DNA of 64,000 bases from Dactylosporangium fulvum (lineage in GTDB: Bacteria; Actinomycetota; Actinomycetes; Mycobacteriales; Micromonosporaceae), in assembly GCF_025137375.1 (NCBI RefSeq), contig NZ_CP073720.1, positions 8,828,501-8,892,500 of the forward strand. Reading direction: 5' to 3'. Under the pieces are notes generated by a model. It worked only from the letters and a program-made list of their open reading frames with translations. It did no database searches and was not told where the DNA came from. A program made the position numbers and the translations under genes. How positions within the stretch are numbered: position 1 is the first letter of the stretch; each line of letters starts with the position of its first letter. Positions 25,486 to 32,891 of this stretch are shown one piece after another.

Positions 25486-25875
25486 TCAGAAAGCGATCGC
25501 CTGCGCGTGCTCCACCTCGAACAGCAGCACCACCCGGTCGGTCCGCAGCGGGTAGGGGCCGCCGGTGTACTTGACCGACATCCGGTCGATGATCCCCCAG
25601 GCCCGGTCGCCGTCGACGACCTCGGCAAGCCGGCCGCGCACCAGCGCAGTCTCGTTCGGCCGCTGGTGCTGGACGATCGAGATCGCGACGCGCGGCTCCG
25701 CCGCCAGGTTCCGGGCCTTGCGCGAGCGGGGCGAGGTCAGCACCGCGAGGCGGTCGCCCTCGCGGTCGATCCAGACCGGCACGGAGTGCGGCGCGCCGTC
25801 GGGCAGCACGGTCGCGATGTGGGCGATGTTGACGTCGTCGACCAGGCGCAGGACGTCGTCGGTCAGCGCCGTCAT
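25486..25875 (-). CDS. PNPOx-like split-barrel flavin/F420-binding protein
   Basis: 129 aa from ATG 25875, with GAGGAG about 5 bases upstream; an in-frame ATG at 25911 lies inside the coupled small ORF. The split-barrel signature is clear: IAHIATVLPDGAPHSVPVWIDREGDRLAVLTSPRSRKARNLAAEPRVAISI. These small proteins bind FMN or F420 and act as oxidoreductases or cofactor-binding proteins. Its start overlaps the stop of a 39-aa ORF, and the two face an HxlR regulator, which suggests a redox- or electrophile-responsive unit. Confidence 0.82.
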   Translation of the reverse strand: MTALTDDVLRLVDDVNIAHIATVLPDGAPHSVPVWIDREGDRLAVLTSPRSRKARNLAAEPRVAISIVQHQRPNETALVRGRLAEVVDGDRAWGIIDRMSVKYTGGPYPLRTDRVVLLFEVEHAQAIAF

Positions 25876-25991
25876 GACCGCTCCTCGCATTCGTCGTGCA
25901 GCCGCAGCCACCGCATCGTCGGGGTCTGCGGCCGGCCGGGTGGGAAGTCCTCCCGCTCCTCCTGCGCCGATACGACCTGGGGACGGCTCAT
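25872..25991 (-). CDS. 39-aa small ORF coupled to the PNPOx-like gene
   Basis: 39 aa, beginning MSRPQVVSAQEEREDFPPG. A GGGAGGT ribosome site sits 7 bases before the ATG, and its TGA overlaps the next ATG (ATGA), so it is very probably translated and coupled to the PNPOx-like gene. No domain recognised; hydrophilic, with no membrane segment. It is the first gene after the divergent HxlR control region. Confidence 0.55.
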   Translation of the reverse strand: MSRPQVVSAQEEREDFPPGRPQTPTMRWLRLHDECEERS

Positions 25992-26010
25992 GATGTACAC
26001 CTCCCGATAG

Positions 26011-26057
26011 AGTTCCCTCAAGGAACTAACCTAGCAGGAAGAGTCTCCTGAGGGAAC
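26011..26057. promoter_or_regulatory. HxlR-type operator region
   Basis: A perfect inverted repeat AGTTCC-CTCAA-GGAACT (26011-26027) is followed by a half-related copy TCCTGAGGGAAC (26046-26057); both share the element TGAGGGAAC. Located in the short divergent gap between the HxlR gene and the 39-aa ORF/PNPOx unit, which is where HxlR proteins usually bind. Confidence 0.55.
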
Positions 26058-26077
26058 CCAGTCGGTAGGATCTACGC

Positions 26078-26557
26078 ATGCAACGCACGCAGTTCGGCGA
26101 CATGGCCTGCTCGATCGCCCGCACGCTGGACGTCATCGGCGAGCCCTGGTCGCCACTGATCCTCCGGGACGTCTACGTGGGCATCAACCGGTTCGACCAG
26201 TTGCAGAGCGACCTCGGCATCTCCCGCAAGGTGCTCACGCAGCGCCTCGCCTGGCTGGTCGACCAGGGCATCATGGCGCGCCGCGAATACTCGAGCCGCC
26301 CGCCCCGCCACGAATACGTGCTGACCGCGAAGGGGCTGGAGCTCTGCGACCTGCTGCTCGTGATGGCCCGCTGGGGCGACCGCTGGACCGCGGGCGAGGC
26401 CGGCCCGCCGGTGCTCTACCGGCACCACGCCTGCGGCGAGATCGGCCACGTCGAGCCGCACTGTTCGGCGTGCGGCAAGCCGATGCACGCCACGGACGTG
26501 GACGTGCTTCCCGGTCCGGGGGCCGGTGGAGTGCGGGGACCCGGTGCTACAGGATGA
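26078..26557 (+). CDS. HxlR-family winged-helix transcriptional regulator
   Basis: 159 aa. The HxlR signature is complete: CSIARTLDVIGEPWSPLILRDV, then FDQLQSDLGISRKVLTQRLAWLVDQGIM and YVLTAKGLELCDLLLVM. The C-terminal extension HHACGEIGHVEPHCSACGKPM has Cys and His spacing that could bind a metal or sense redox state. It probably controls itself and the divergent 39-aa ORF/PNPOx-like unit through the palindrome between them. Confidence 0.9.
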   Translation: MQRTQFGDMACSIARTLDVIGEPWSPLILRDVYVGINRFDQLQSDLGISRKVLTQRLAWLVDQGIMARREYSSRPPRHEYVLTAKGLELCDLLLVMARWGDRWTAGEAGPPVLYRHHACGEIGHVEPHCSACGKPMHATDVDVLPGPGAGGVRGPGATG

Positions 26558-26699
26558 ACCGCTCGTCGGCGAGCGGGCCGGTCACCTTGTCGGCTTCCAG
26601 GAACAACCACGCCATCGGGTCGTCCTGCTGCTCGGCGGACCTTGCGCCGCCAGGCTCCTCTCGCATCGTTCCGTCCCTGTTCAGCACCGCTTTATCCAT
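26547..26699 (-). CDS. 50-aa small ORF, unknown
   Basis: 50 aa: it starts MDKAVLNRDGTMREEPGG and ends TGPLADERFIL. GGAAGG lies 5 bases before the ATG, a good ribosome site, and the third codon positions are GC-rich. No Cys and no membrane segment. No family recognised. Its 3' end overlaps the last codons of the HxlR gene on the other strand. Confidence 0.5.
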   Translation of the reverse strand: MDKAVLNRDGTMREEPGGARSAEQQDDPMAWLFLEADKVTGPLADERFIL

Positions 26700-27194
26700 G
26701 CCGACCTTCCGTTGTACCGATCGTCATCGAATTCCCTCGGTACCCCGGATCTTCACCCCGCAAACGTGCTGAATCTCACCCTCCGAGGCGGCGCACCATG
26801 TTCATGGCGGTCTCGACTTGCGCACCGCCCATGCCGAGCCCGTCGGCGTAGCCGTTCACCGCGAACGTGTTCCGGCTGACGCCGGACGGACCCGTAGTTC
26901 GACGTCCGGCGATGTGGTGTGTGACCGTCCCGCTCCGCCAACGGCGCATCGCGGGCAAAACCCCTCACCTTGGGTGATTCACCGGGTGAGATATCGACGA
27001 GTCCGCTTGCAGGCCGAAAGTTGCAGAACCAAGGTTGACGCCGGCGACCGGCGCGCCCTCCCGTGTGCGCGGTGTCGCTCCCGCCCGCCGCGGCGGGTCG
27101 ATCAGCCAACACCTGTTTGTGCTCAGCGTCCTGCGGATTCGCGGACGGTGTCCTGTGCGAGGGGCACCGTCCGCACCACGTCATGGAAGGTGCC
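26700..27194. other. Intergenic region with a possible ORF remnant
   Basis: About 500 bases before the glycosyltransferase locus. On the minus strand, codons from about 26949 down to a TGA at 26776 have coding-like GC3 and end NGYADGLGMGGAQVETAMNM and a short basic tail, but there is no convincing start or ribosome site, so it may be a gene fragment or a small ORF of up to 57 aa. Around 26963-26990, CTCACC/GGTGAG repeats could form a small hairpin. Nothing else is recognisable. Confidence 0.3.
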
Positions 27195-28829
27195 ATGCGC
27201 GAGCTCACCGAGGTCGGCTTTTCCGACGACGAACCGACCGTGGTCGTTCCAGCGCAGGCCATGGATCCCGACCTCGATCGCACCGCTGTGGTGCCGCTCG
27301 ACGTGCTGGGCGCGACGGTCGCCAACCACCAACCTCAGGTAAAGGAGCGTAATGTACGGAAGACTGCCGGTGACCGGCATCGGAGCGATCACGATCGGCG
27401 GCGTCGCCTTGGCGCAGCCCGTCGCCGCCCTCGTAGTAGCGGGGGTACTTATCGCCGCGGGTCTCGTGCTGTGGTCCACCGGCCGACGTCGTCGGCTCAC
27501 CGCACCCGTCGAAACGGATCGATCCTCATAACGGTCACCGCGTTCGTACTCGCCGGCCTCTTCGGCTGGCACCACGTGCTCGAGCTCATCGGCAGCGAGG
27601 TGACCAGCCTCGACACCATCGTCGCCGTCGCGTTCGTGGCACTGATCTTCACCGCCGTGGTGCCGTACTTCCACCACGACATCCGCCCCCGGCCGGGCCG
27701 CATCGGACGCCTGGCCGGGTTGCGGGTGTGCGTGATCGTGCCGGTCCACAACGAGGACCCGGCGATGTTCCTGGCCATGCTGCGCTCCGTCGCCCGGCAG
27801 CAGCGCCTTCCGCAACGCCTGCACGTCGTCGAGAACGGCTACCGCGAGCCGAAGCTCCGCGCCGTGTTCGAGCGGTGGCGTAACTTCGAGTGCCCCGCCT
27901 CGCTCGAGGCCCGCTACACCCTGCACCTGCCCGCCGGGAAGCGGGAGGCGCAGGCGATCGCCATCCGCGCCGATCCGAACGCGGACATCTTCATGACCGT
28001 CGACTCCGATGTCGAACTCGGCAGCACCGACGCGATCAGCAAGGGCGTCGCGCCGTTCGCCGACCCGCGGGTGACGTCGGTGTGCGGCTTCCTCCTCGGC
28101 TCGAACTGGAACAGCAACCTGCTGTCCCGGCTCGTCGACCTGTCGTTCGTGTGCAGCTTCCTCAACGGCCGGGCCTCCCACTCGATGCTGTCGTCGGTGG
28201 CCGTCAACACCGGCGGGCTGGCGTTCTACCGCGCCGACGTGGTCCACAAGTACCTGCACCACTACCTGAGCCACCGCATCTTCGGCCGGCAGATGCAGTA
28301 CGGCGACGACGCCATGCTGACCCGCTACTCCCTGCTGGAGGGCCGGACGCTGTTCCAGCGCTCCTGCTGGGGGTTCACGCTCCACCCGCGGTACCTGCAA
28401 CACCTCACGAAGCAGCGCGTCCGCTGGCACCGCTCGTTCTTCTGGGGCAACCTGTGGCTGCTGCGGGTGTTCCCGCCGTGGCGGCCGATCTGGTGGCTGA
28501 CGCTGTGGCTGTTCGTGTCGTTCGTGTGGTTCACCGGCGCGATGCCGATGGTGCTGATCATCCACCCGATCGCCACCGGTCAGGTCGTGTGGCTGTTCCT
28601 GGCCGCGTTCGCGTTCGTGTCGTACCTCTCAATGATGCCGTACCTGACGGTGCGCCGGCCCGACCAGACGTTCGCCCAGCAGCTGTCCGTCTGGGCGCTG
28701 GCACCGCTCTCCGCGGCGCTGAACCTGTACATCGGCTGGTGGCTGCGGTACGTCGGGCTGTTCACCTGCCTGAAGACCGGCTGGTCGACGCGCCGGCAGG
28801 TCGAGGTCGGGCTCAAGCACCCGGTCTGA
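27195..28829 (+). CDS. Hyaluronan-synthase/NodC-like processive glycosyltransferase
   Basis: The frame is open from 27063; ATG 27195 has GGAAGG 5 bases upstream (544 aa), while GTG 27471 gives 452 aa. From about 27530 the protein is a family-2 processive glycosyltransferase: N-terminal membrane helices, VIVPVHNEDP, the DxD-type VDSDVELG, QYGDDAMLTR and KQRVRWHRSFFWG, then four C-terminal helices. It would polymerise a sugar from UDP-sugar while exporting it. Between 27352 and 27531 this frame is Arg-rich with low GC3, whereas the +1 frame encodes a good small protein, so the true start is probably 27471, or the 27195-27350 part is a separate coding piece disturbed by a frameshift. Confidence 0.75.
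   Translation: MRELTEVGFSDDEPTVVVPAQAMDPDLDRTAVVPLDVLGATVANHQPQVKERNVRKTAGDRHRSDHDRRRRLGAARRRPRSSGGTYRRGSRAVVHRPTSSAHRTRRNGSILITVTAFVLAGLFGWHHVLELIGSEVTSLDTIVAVAFVALIFTAVVPYFHHDIRPRPGRIGRLAGLRVCVIVPVHNEDPAMFLAMLRSVARQQRLPQRLHVVENGYREPKLRAVFERWRNFECPASLEARYTLHLPAGKREAQAIAIRADPNADIFMTVDSDVELGSTDAISKGVAPFADPRVTSVCGFLLGSNWNSNLLSRLVDLSFVCSFLNGRASHSMLSSVAVNTGGLAFYRADVVHKYLHHYLSHRIFGRQMQYGDDAMLTRYSLLEGRTLFQRSCWGFTLHPRYLQHLTKQRVRWHRSFFWGNLWLLRVFPPWRPIWWLTLWLFVSFVWFTGAMPMVLIIHPIATGQVVWLFLAAFAFVSYLSMMPYLTVRRPDQTFAQQLSVWALAPLSAALNLYIGWWLRYVGLFTCLKTGWSTRRQVEVGLKHPV
27352..27531 (+). CDS. 59-aa membrane microprotein shaped like an LPxTG sorting signal
   Basis: 59 aa, nested in +1 phase within the start region of the glycosyltransferase ORF. 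AAAGGAG lies 4 bases before the ATG and GC3 is far higher in this frame than in the overlapping one, so this is the likely coding frame here. The sequence is MYGRLPVTGIGAITIGG, hydrophobic residues to about 42, then TGRRRR: the exact order of a sortase signal (LPxTG, membrane helix, basic tail) without any preceding exported domain. It may be an accessory membrane subunit of the glycosyltransferase; sortase processing is only a possibility. Confidence 0.55.
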   Translation: MYGRLPVTGIGAITIGGVALAQPVAALVVAGVLIAAGLVLWSTGRRRRLTAPVETDRSS

Positions 28830-28971
28830 GACCGCGCATCCACCACCACAAGCTCACGCCGGCGGCGTGCCCCCCACGGCTTCACGCCGTCGGCGTGAAC
28901 AGCACGGCGAACGACATCCGGCCCGGTTCTCCGGGGCGGCCGCCACAGTTCATGGACAGTAGCCTGGGTGC

Positions 28972-31900
28972 GTGCGATTCGGGGCGCTGGGGCCGCTGGC
29001 CGTGTGGACAGACAAGGGTGAGCCGGTCACGGTTCCCGGACGGAAGGTCCGGGGCCTGCTCGCCGCTCTCCTGGTCCACGAGGGCCGTGCGGTATCCGTC
29101 GACGGGCTGGTCGAGTCGCTCTGGGGCGAGGCTGCCCCCGCCGATCCCAGTGCCGCACTGCACGTTCGGGTCTCACAGCTGCGCCGCGCCCTCGAAGGGG
29201 CCGAGTCGGGCGGGCGGGACCTCGTGGTGTCCCAGGCCCCCGGCTACGCGCTGCGGACCACGCCCGAGGCCGTCGACGCCACAAGGTTCGCGGCACTGCT
29301 GAACGAAGCGGCGCAGACGGCCGACGACCCCCGGACCCGCGCCGGGCTGCTCGCCGAGGCACTGGGCCTGTGGCGCGGGCCGGCCCTGGCCGACTTCGCC
29401 GACGAGGAGTTCACCCGCGCGGCCGCGGCCCGGTGGGAGGAGCAGCGGCTGGCCGCCGTCGAGGCGCACGCGGAGGCCCGGCTGGACCTGGGTGAGCACC
29501 GCGAGCTGGCCGGCGAGCTGGGCGAGCAGGTGACCCTGCACCCGTACCGGGAGCGGCTGCGGGCCACCCACATGCGCGCCCTGCATCGCGCCGGCCGGAC
29601 GAGCGAGGCCCTCGACAGCTTCCACCAGATGCGGCAGCAGCTCGCCGACGAGCTCGGCCTCGACCCCGGCCCGGAGCTCGCCGCGCTCCACCGCGCCCTC
29701 CTGGCCGGCGACCCCGCTGAGGCCCCGCCGGCACCGGCGGCCCCGGCGAACCAGCGGCCGGTCACCAACCTGCCGGCGCCGGTCACCGACCTGATCGGCC
29801 GCGAACCGGCGGTCCAGCGGATCCGGGAGCTGCTGGCGTCCGGCCGGCTCGTCACGCTCACCGGCCCGGGCGGGGTCGGCAAGACCAGCGTGGCCGTGGC
29901 GGTCGGCCGGGCCGTCGCCGAGACGTATCCGGGCGGCGCATGGCTCGTCGACCTCACCGCCTGGGACGGGCAGGGCGACCCGGCCGAGCCGGTCCTGGCC
30001 GCGCTGTCCATCCCGGATCCGCAGGGCGGTTCGGAACCGGCGGGTGACCGCCTGGCGACCGCGCTGGGGGACCGCCGGGCGCTACTGGTGCTGGACAACT
30101 GCGAACACGTGGTCGAGCAGATGGCCGGGCTGCTCGGCGAGCTGCTGCCGGTCGCGCCCGGCCTGCGGGTGCTGGCCACCAGCCGGGAACCGCTGCGGCT
30201 GCGCGGTGAGGCCCGCTGGGAGCTGCCGCCGCTGGACGTCCCCGACACCGACGACCCGGGCCGGCTGGCCCGCTCCCCCGCGGTACAACTCTTCCTGGCA
30301 CGGGCCGGGCTGGCTTCGGCGCCGGAGACCGCGGCCGGCCTTGCGGTCGTGGCCGAGATCTGCCGGCGGCTCGACGGCATCCCGCTGGCGCTGGAGCTGG
30401 CCGCGACGCGGGTGCCCGCGCTCGGCGTGTCCGAGCTGGCCACCCGGCTGCGTGTGCCGCAGGACCGGTTCGGGCTGCTGCGCCACGGTCCGCGTGACGC
30501 GCCCGAACGGCAGCGCACCCTGGGCGCGGTGATCGACTGGAGCTGGCAGCTGCTGGCCGAGGACGAGCGGGCCGTGCTGCGCCGGCTGGCCGTCCACGCC
30601 GGCGGATGCACTCTCGCCGCGGCCGAGGCGGTGTGCGGCGGCGAGGTGCTCGACGTGCTGGCCGGGCTGGTGGACCGCTCGCTGGTGACGCGCACCGAGG
30701 GGCCCCGGTTCCGGCTGCTGGAGTCGGTGTCCGCGTATTGCCTGGACCGGCTGCGCGAGGCCGGCGAGGAGGACGAGCAGCGGCGCCGCCACGCCGACCA
30801 CTACCTGGCCCTGGCGGAGCAGGCCGAGCCGCGGCTGCGCGGGCCCGGCCAGCGGGAGTGGCTGCACCGGCTGGACGCCGAGGCCGCGAACCTGCGGGTG
30901 GCCATGGAGACGTTCCGCCGTGCGGGCGCGGCCGTGCCGGCGCTGCGGCTGGCCAAAGCGCTGGTCTGGTACTGGTTCCTCCGCGGCCGCCTGGCCGAGG
31001 CGCGCCGGGCGCTGGCCGGCGCGCTGGCCGTGCCGGGGGACGCACCCGCCGCCCTCCGTTCCGCCGTCGAGGCATGGGAGGCCGGCCTGGCGATCCGGCA
31101 GGGGCAGGCCGGGCAGGAGCGTGCGTTCGAGGTGCTGCAGCGGTACGACCGGACGGCGGATCCGGCCGGCCGCGCCCGGGCCGAGTGGTTCCTCGCGACC
31201 TCGATCATCGACTTCGGCGACGCGACGGCCACCGGCGAGCTGCTGGAGCGGGCGCTGGAGACGTTCCGCGCCACCGGGGACCGCTGGGGTGAGGCTGCGG
31301 TGCTAGGCATCCGGGCCATGCTCGCCCACGTTCGGGTCGACCAGGACGCGCTGGAGCACGACGCCCGGCGCAGCGCCGAACTGTTCGGCGAGCTGGGTGA
31401 CGACTGGGGTGTGCTCCAGGCGACCGACTGGCTGATCGGTCTGGCGGACATGACCGGCGACCACGCGGAGGCGGCCCGGCTGAGCCGCGAGGGCCTGCGC
31501 ATCGCCGAGGACCTGGGGCTGTGGTCCGACGTGGCCGGCCGGCTGGGCTGGCTGGCGTGGATCTCGGTGCAGGTCGGCGACTACACACACGCCTACGAGT
31601 ACGGCGAACAGGCGAAGCGGCTCACCGCCGAGCAGGGGCTCCGGGTGATCGAGGTGTTCGCCACGATCAGCCTGGCGTTCGCCGCCCGCCGGTCCGGCCG
31701 GCTGGACACGGCCGAGGAACACCTGCGGTGGCTGCTGGCGTCGGCCCGGCAGCAGCAGACCGCCGACAACTACCCGCCCTACCTGTCGATGGTGCTGGCC
31801 GAGCTGGGGTTCCTGGCCGGGCTGCGCAACGATCCGGCGGCGGCGCTGACCTGGCACCGGGAGGCCTTCGACGTGTGCACCCCGTCCGGCATGGCGTGGG

Positions 31901-32148
31901 CGCTGGTGGGCATGGCCGACGCCCTGGTGCTCGACGGGCGCCCCGGCCTGGCCGCGCAGCTGCTCGGGGCCGCCGACGCCACGCGGCAGAAGAACGGTCA
32001 GCCGATGTCGGTGTCGGAGCGGGAGGAGGTGGACCGGATCACGGCCGCGGCCCGTGCCGCCGAGCCCGGCTTCGCCGACCTGTTCGCGCGCGGCGGCGAG
32101 CACACGCCCGAGGAGGCCCTGTCCCTGCTGGACGGGGACCGGGCCTGA
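28972..32148 (+). CDS. SARP-family regulator with STAND ATPase and TPR domains (AfsR-like)
   Basis: 1058 aa from GTG. Order: winged-helix Trans_reg_C DNA-binding domain (about 1-92), BTAD bacterial transcriptional activator domain (about 97-242), NB-ARC/AAA-type ATPase (P-loop TGPGGVGKTS at about 296-305, Walker B LLVLDNCE, then SREPLRLRGE), and a long TPR-like helical array to the end. This is the AfsR/large-SARP plan, in which ligand or partner sensing by the helical repeats and ATP binding control promoter activation. No biosynthetic gene cluster is adjacent, so its targets are elsewhere or are the island genes. Confidence 0.92.
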   Translation: MRFGALGPLAVWTDKGEPVTVPGRKVRGLLAALLVHEGRAVSVDGLVESLWGEAAPADPSAALHVRVSQLRRALEGAESGGRDLVVSQAPGYALRTTPEAVDATRFAALLNEAAQTADDPRTRAGLLAEALGLWRGPALADFADEEFTRAAAARWEEQRLAAVEAHAEARLDLGEHRELAGELGEQVTLHPYRERLRATHMRALHRAGRTSEALDSFHQMRQQLADELGLDPGPELAALHRALLAGDPAEAPPAPAAPANQRPVTNLPAPVTDLIGREPAVQRIRELLASGRLVTLTGPGGVGKTSVAVAVGRAVAETYPGGAWLVDLTAWDGQGDPAEPVLAALSIPDPQGGSEPAGDRLATALGDRRALLVLDNCEHVVEQMAGLLGELLPVAPGLRVLATSREPLRLRGEARWELPPLDVPDTDDPGRLARSPAVQLFLARAGLASAPETAAGLAVVAEICRRLDGIPLALELAATRVPALGVSELATRLRVPQDRFGLLRHGPRDAPERQRTLGAVIDWSWQLLAEDERAVLRRLAVHAGGCTLAAAEAVCGGEVLDVLAGLVDRSLVTRTEGPRFRLLESVSAYCLDRLREAGEEDEQRRRHADHYLALAEQAEPRLRGPGQREWLHRLDAEAANLRVAMETFRRAGAAVPALRLAKALVWYWFLRGRLAEARRALAGALAVPGDAPAALRSAVEAWEAGLAIRQGQAGQERAFEVLQRYDRTADPAGRARAEWFLATSIIDFGDATATGELLERALETFRATGDRWGEAAVLGIRAMLAHVRVDQDALEHDARRSAELFGELGDDWGVLQATDWLIGLADMTGDHAEAARLSREGLRIAEDLGLWSDVAGRLGWLAWISVQVGDYTHAYEYGEQAKRLTAEQGLRVIEVFATISLAFAARRSGRLDTAEEHLRWLLASARQQQTADNYPPYLSMVLAELGFLAGLRNDPAAALTWHREAFDVCTPSGMAWALVGMADALVLDGRPGLAAQLLGAADATRQKNGQPMSVSEREEVDRITAAARAAEPGFADLFARGGEHTPEEALSLLDGDRA

Positions 32149-32155
32149 GTGTTCG

Positions 32156-32215
32156 CGCTTCGGCTACTCCGGGCTCGCTTCGGCTACTCCGGGCTTGCTC
32201 CGACTACTTCGGGGC
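32156..32215. repeat. Three tandem 20-bp repeats
   Basis: Two identical copies of CGCTTCGGCTACTCCGGGCT (32156-32175, 32176-32195) and a third diverged copy (32196-32215) that overlaps the last codons of the DHFR-like gene. They fill the gap between two convergent genes. Confidence 0.7.
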
Positions 32216-32770
32216 GTAGACGTGGATGACGATCCCGGAGTCGAACCGGTGCAGGTCCGCCAGCTTCAGGTGGGTGGTGTCGAACCCGGCACCCTCGAAC
32301 AGGTGCTTGCCGGCGCCGACGACGACCGGGAAGTACCAGAAGTGGAACTCGTCGATGAGGCCGTGCTCCACCAGGGTGCGGTCCAGCTCGCCGGTGCCGT
32401 ACTTCAGGATGTTGCCGCCGGGCTGCTCCTTGAGCTTCGCGACCTCCTCGGCCACGTCCCCCTTGATGAGAGTGGCGTTCCAGGTGGTCTCGGTCAGCGT
32501 CCGCGACGCCACGTATTTCGGCATGCTGTTCATGAACTCGGCACCCTCGTGGTCCCGGCCCGACCACGCCTCCGCGAAGCCCTCGTAGGTCACCCGGCCC
32601 AGCAGCATGGCGTCCACGCCGGCCATCAGCTTCATGGCGTAGTTGCCGTGGTCCTCGTCCCAGTACGGCTGGCCCCAGTGCTGCGGCTCTGCGCGGGAGG
32701 CCGTGGACGGCCGCGTGTCGTCGATGATCCCGTCCAAGGACACGAAGGTCGACTCAATGATCTTGCGCAT
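32204..32770 (-). CDS. Dihydrofolate-reductase-family (RibD C-terminal-like) protein
   Basis: 188 aa. Typical RibD_C/DHFR-like small protein: MRKIIESTFVSLDGII at the start, DAMLLGRVTYEGFAEAW, the nucleotide-binding KYGTGELDRTLVEHGLIDEFHFWYFPVVVGAGKHLFEG. These proteins reduce folate- or pyrimidine-like substrates with NADPH, but most stand-alone actinobacterial members are uncharacterised. Convergent with the SARP gene. Confidence 0.85.
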   Translation of the reverse strand: MRKIIESTFVSLDGIIDDTRPSTASRAEPQHWGQPYWDEDHGNYAMKLMAGVDAMLLGRVTYEGFAEAWSGRDHEGAEFMNSMPKYVASRTLTETTWNATLIKGDVAEEVAKLKEQPGGNILKYGTGELDRTLVEHGLIDEFHFWYFPVVVGAGKHLFEGAGFDTTHLKLADLHRFDSGIVIHVYAPK

Positions 32771-32891
32771 TGCCGCACTCCCGTCGATCCGCGCCGGCGG
32801 CCCGTTTCCGCCTGCCCTGATGACGACAAGCCTGCCGGGCCGCCCTTACGGTTTGCTTCAGGTCCGCCCCGCGGCCCGGCATTCGCCCTGC

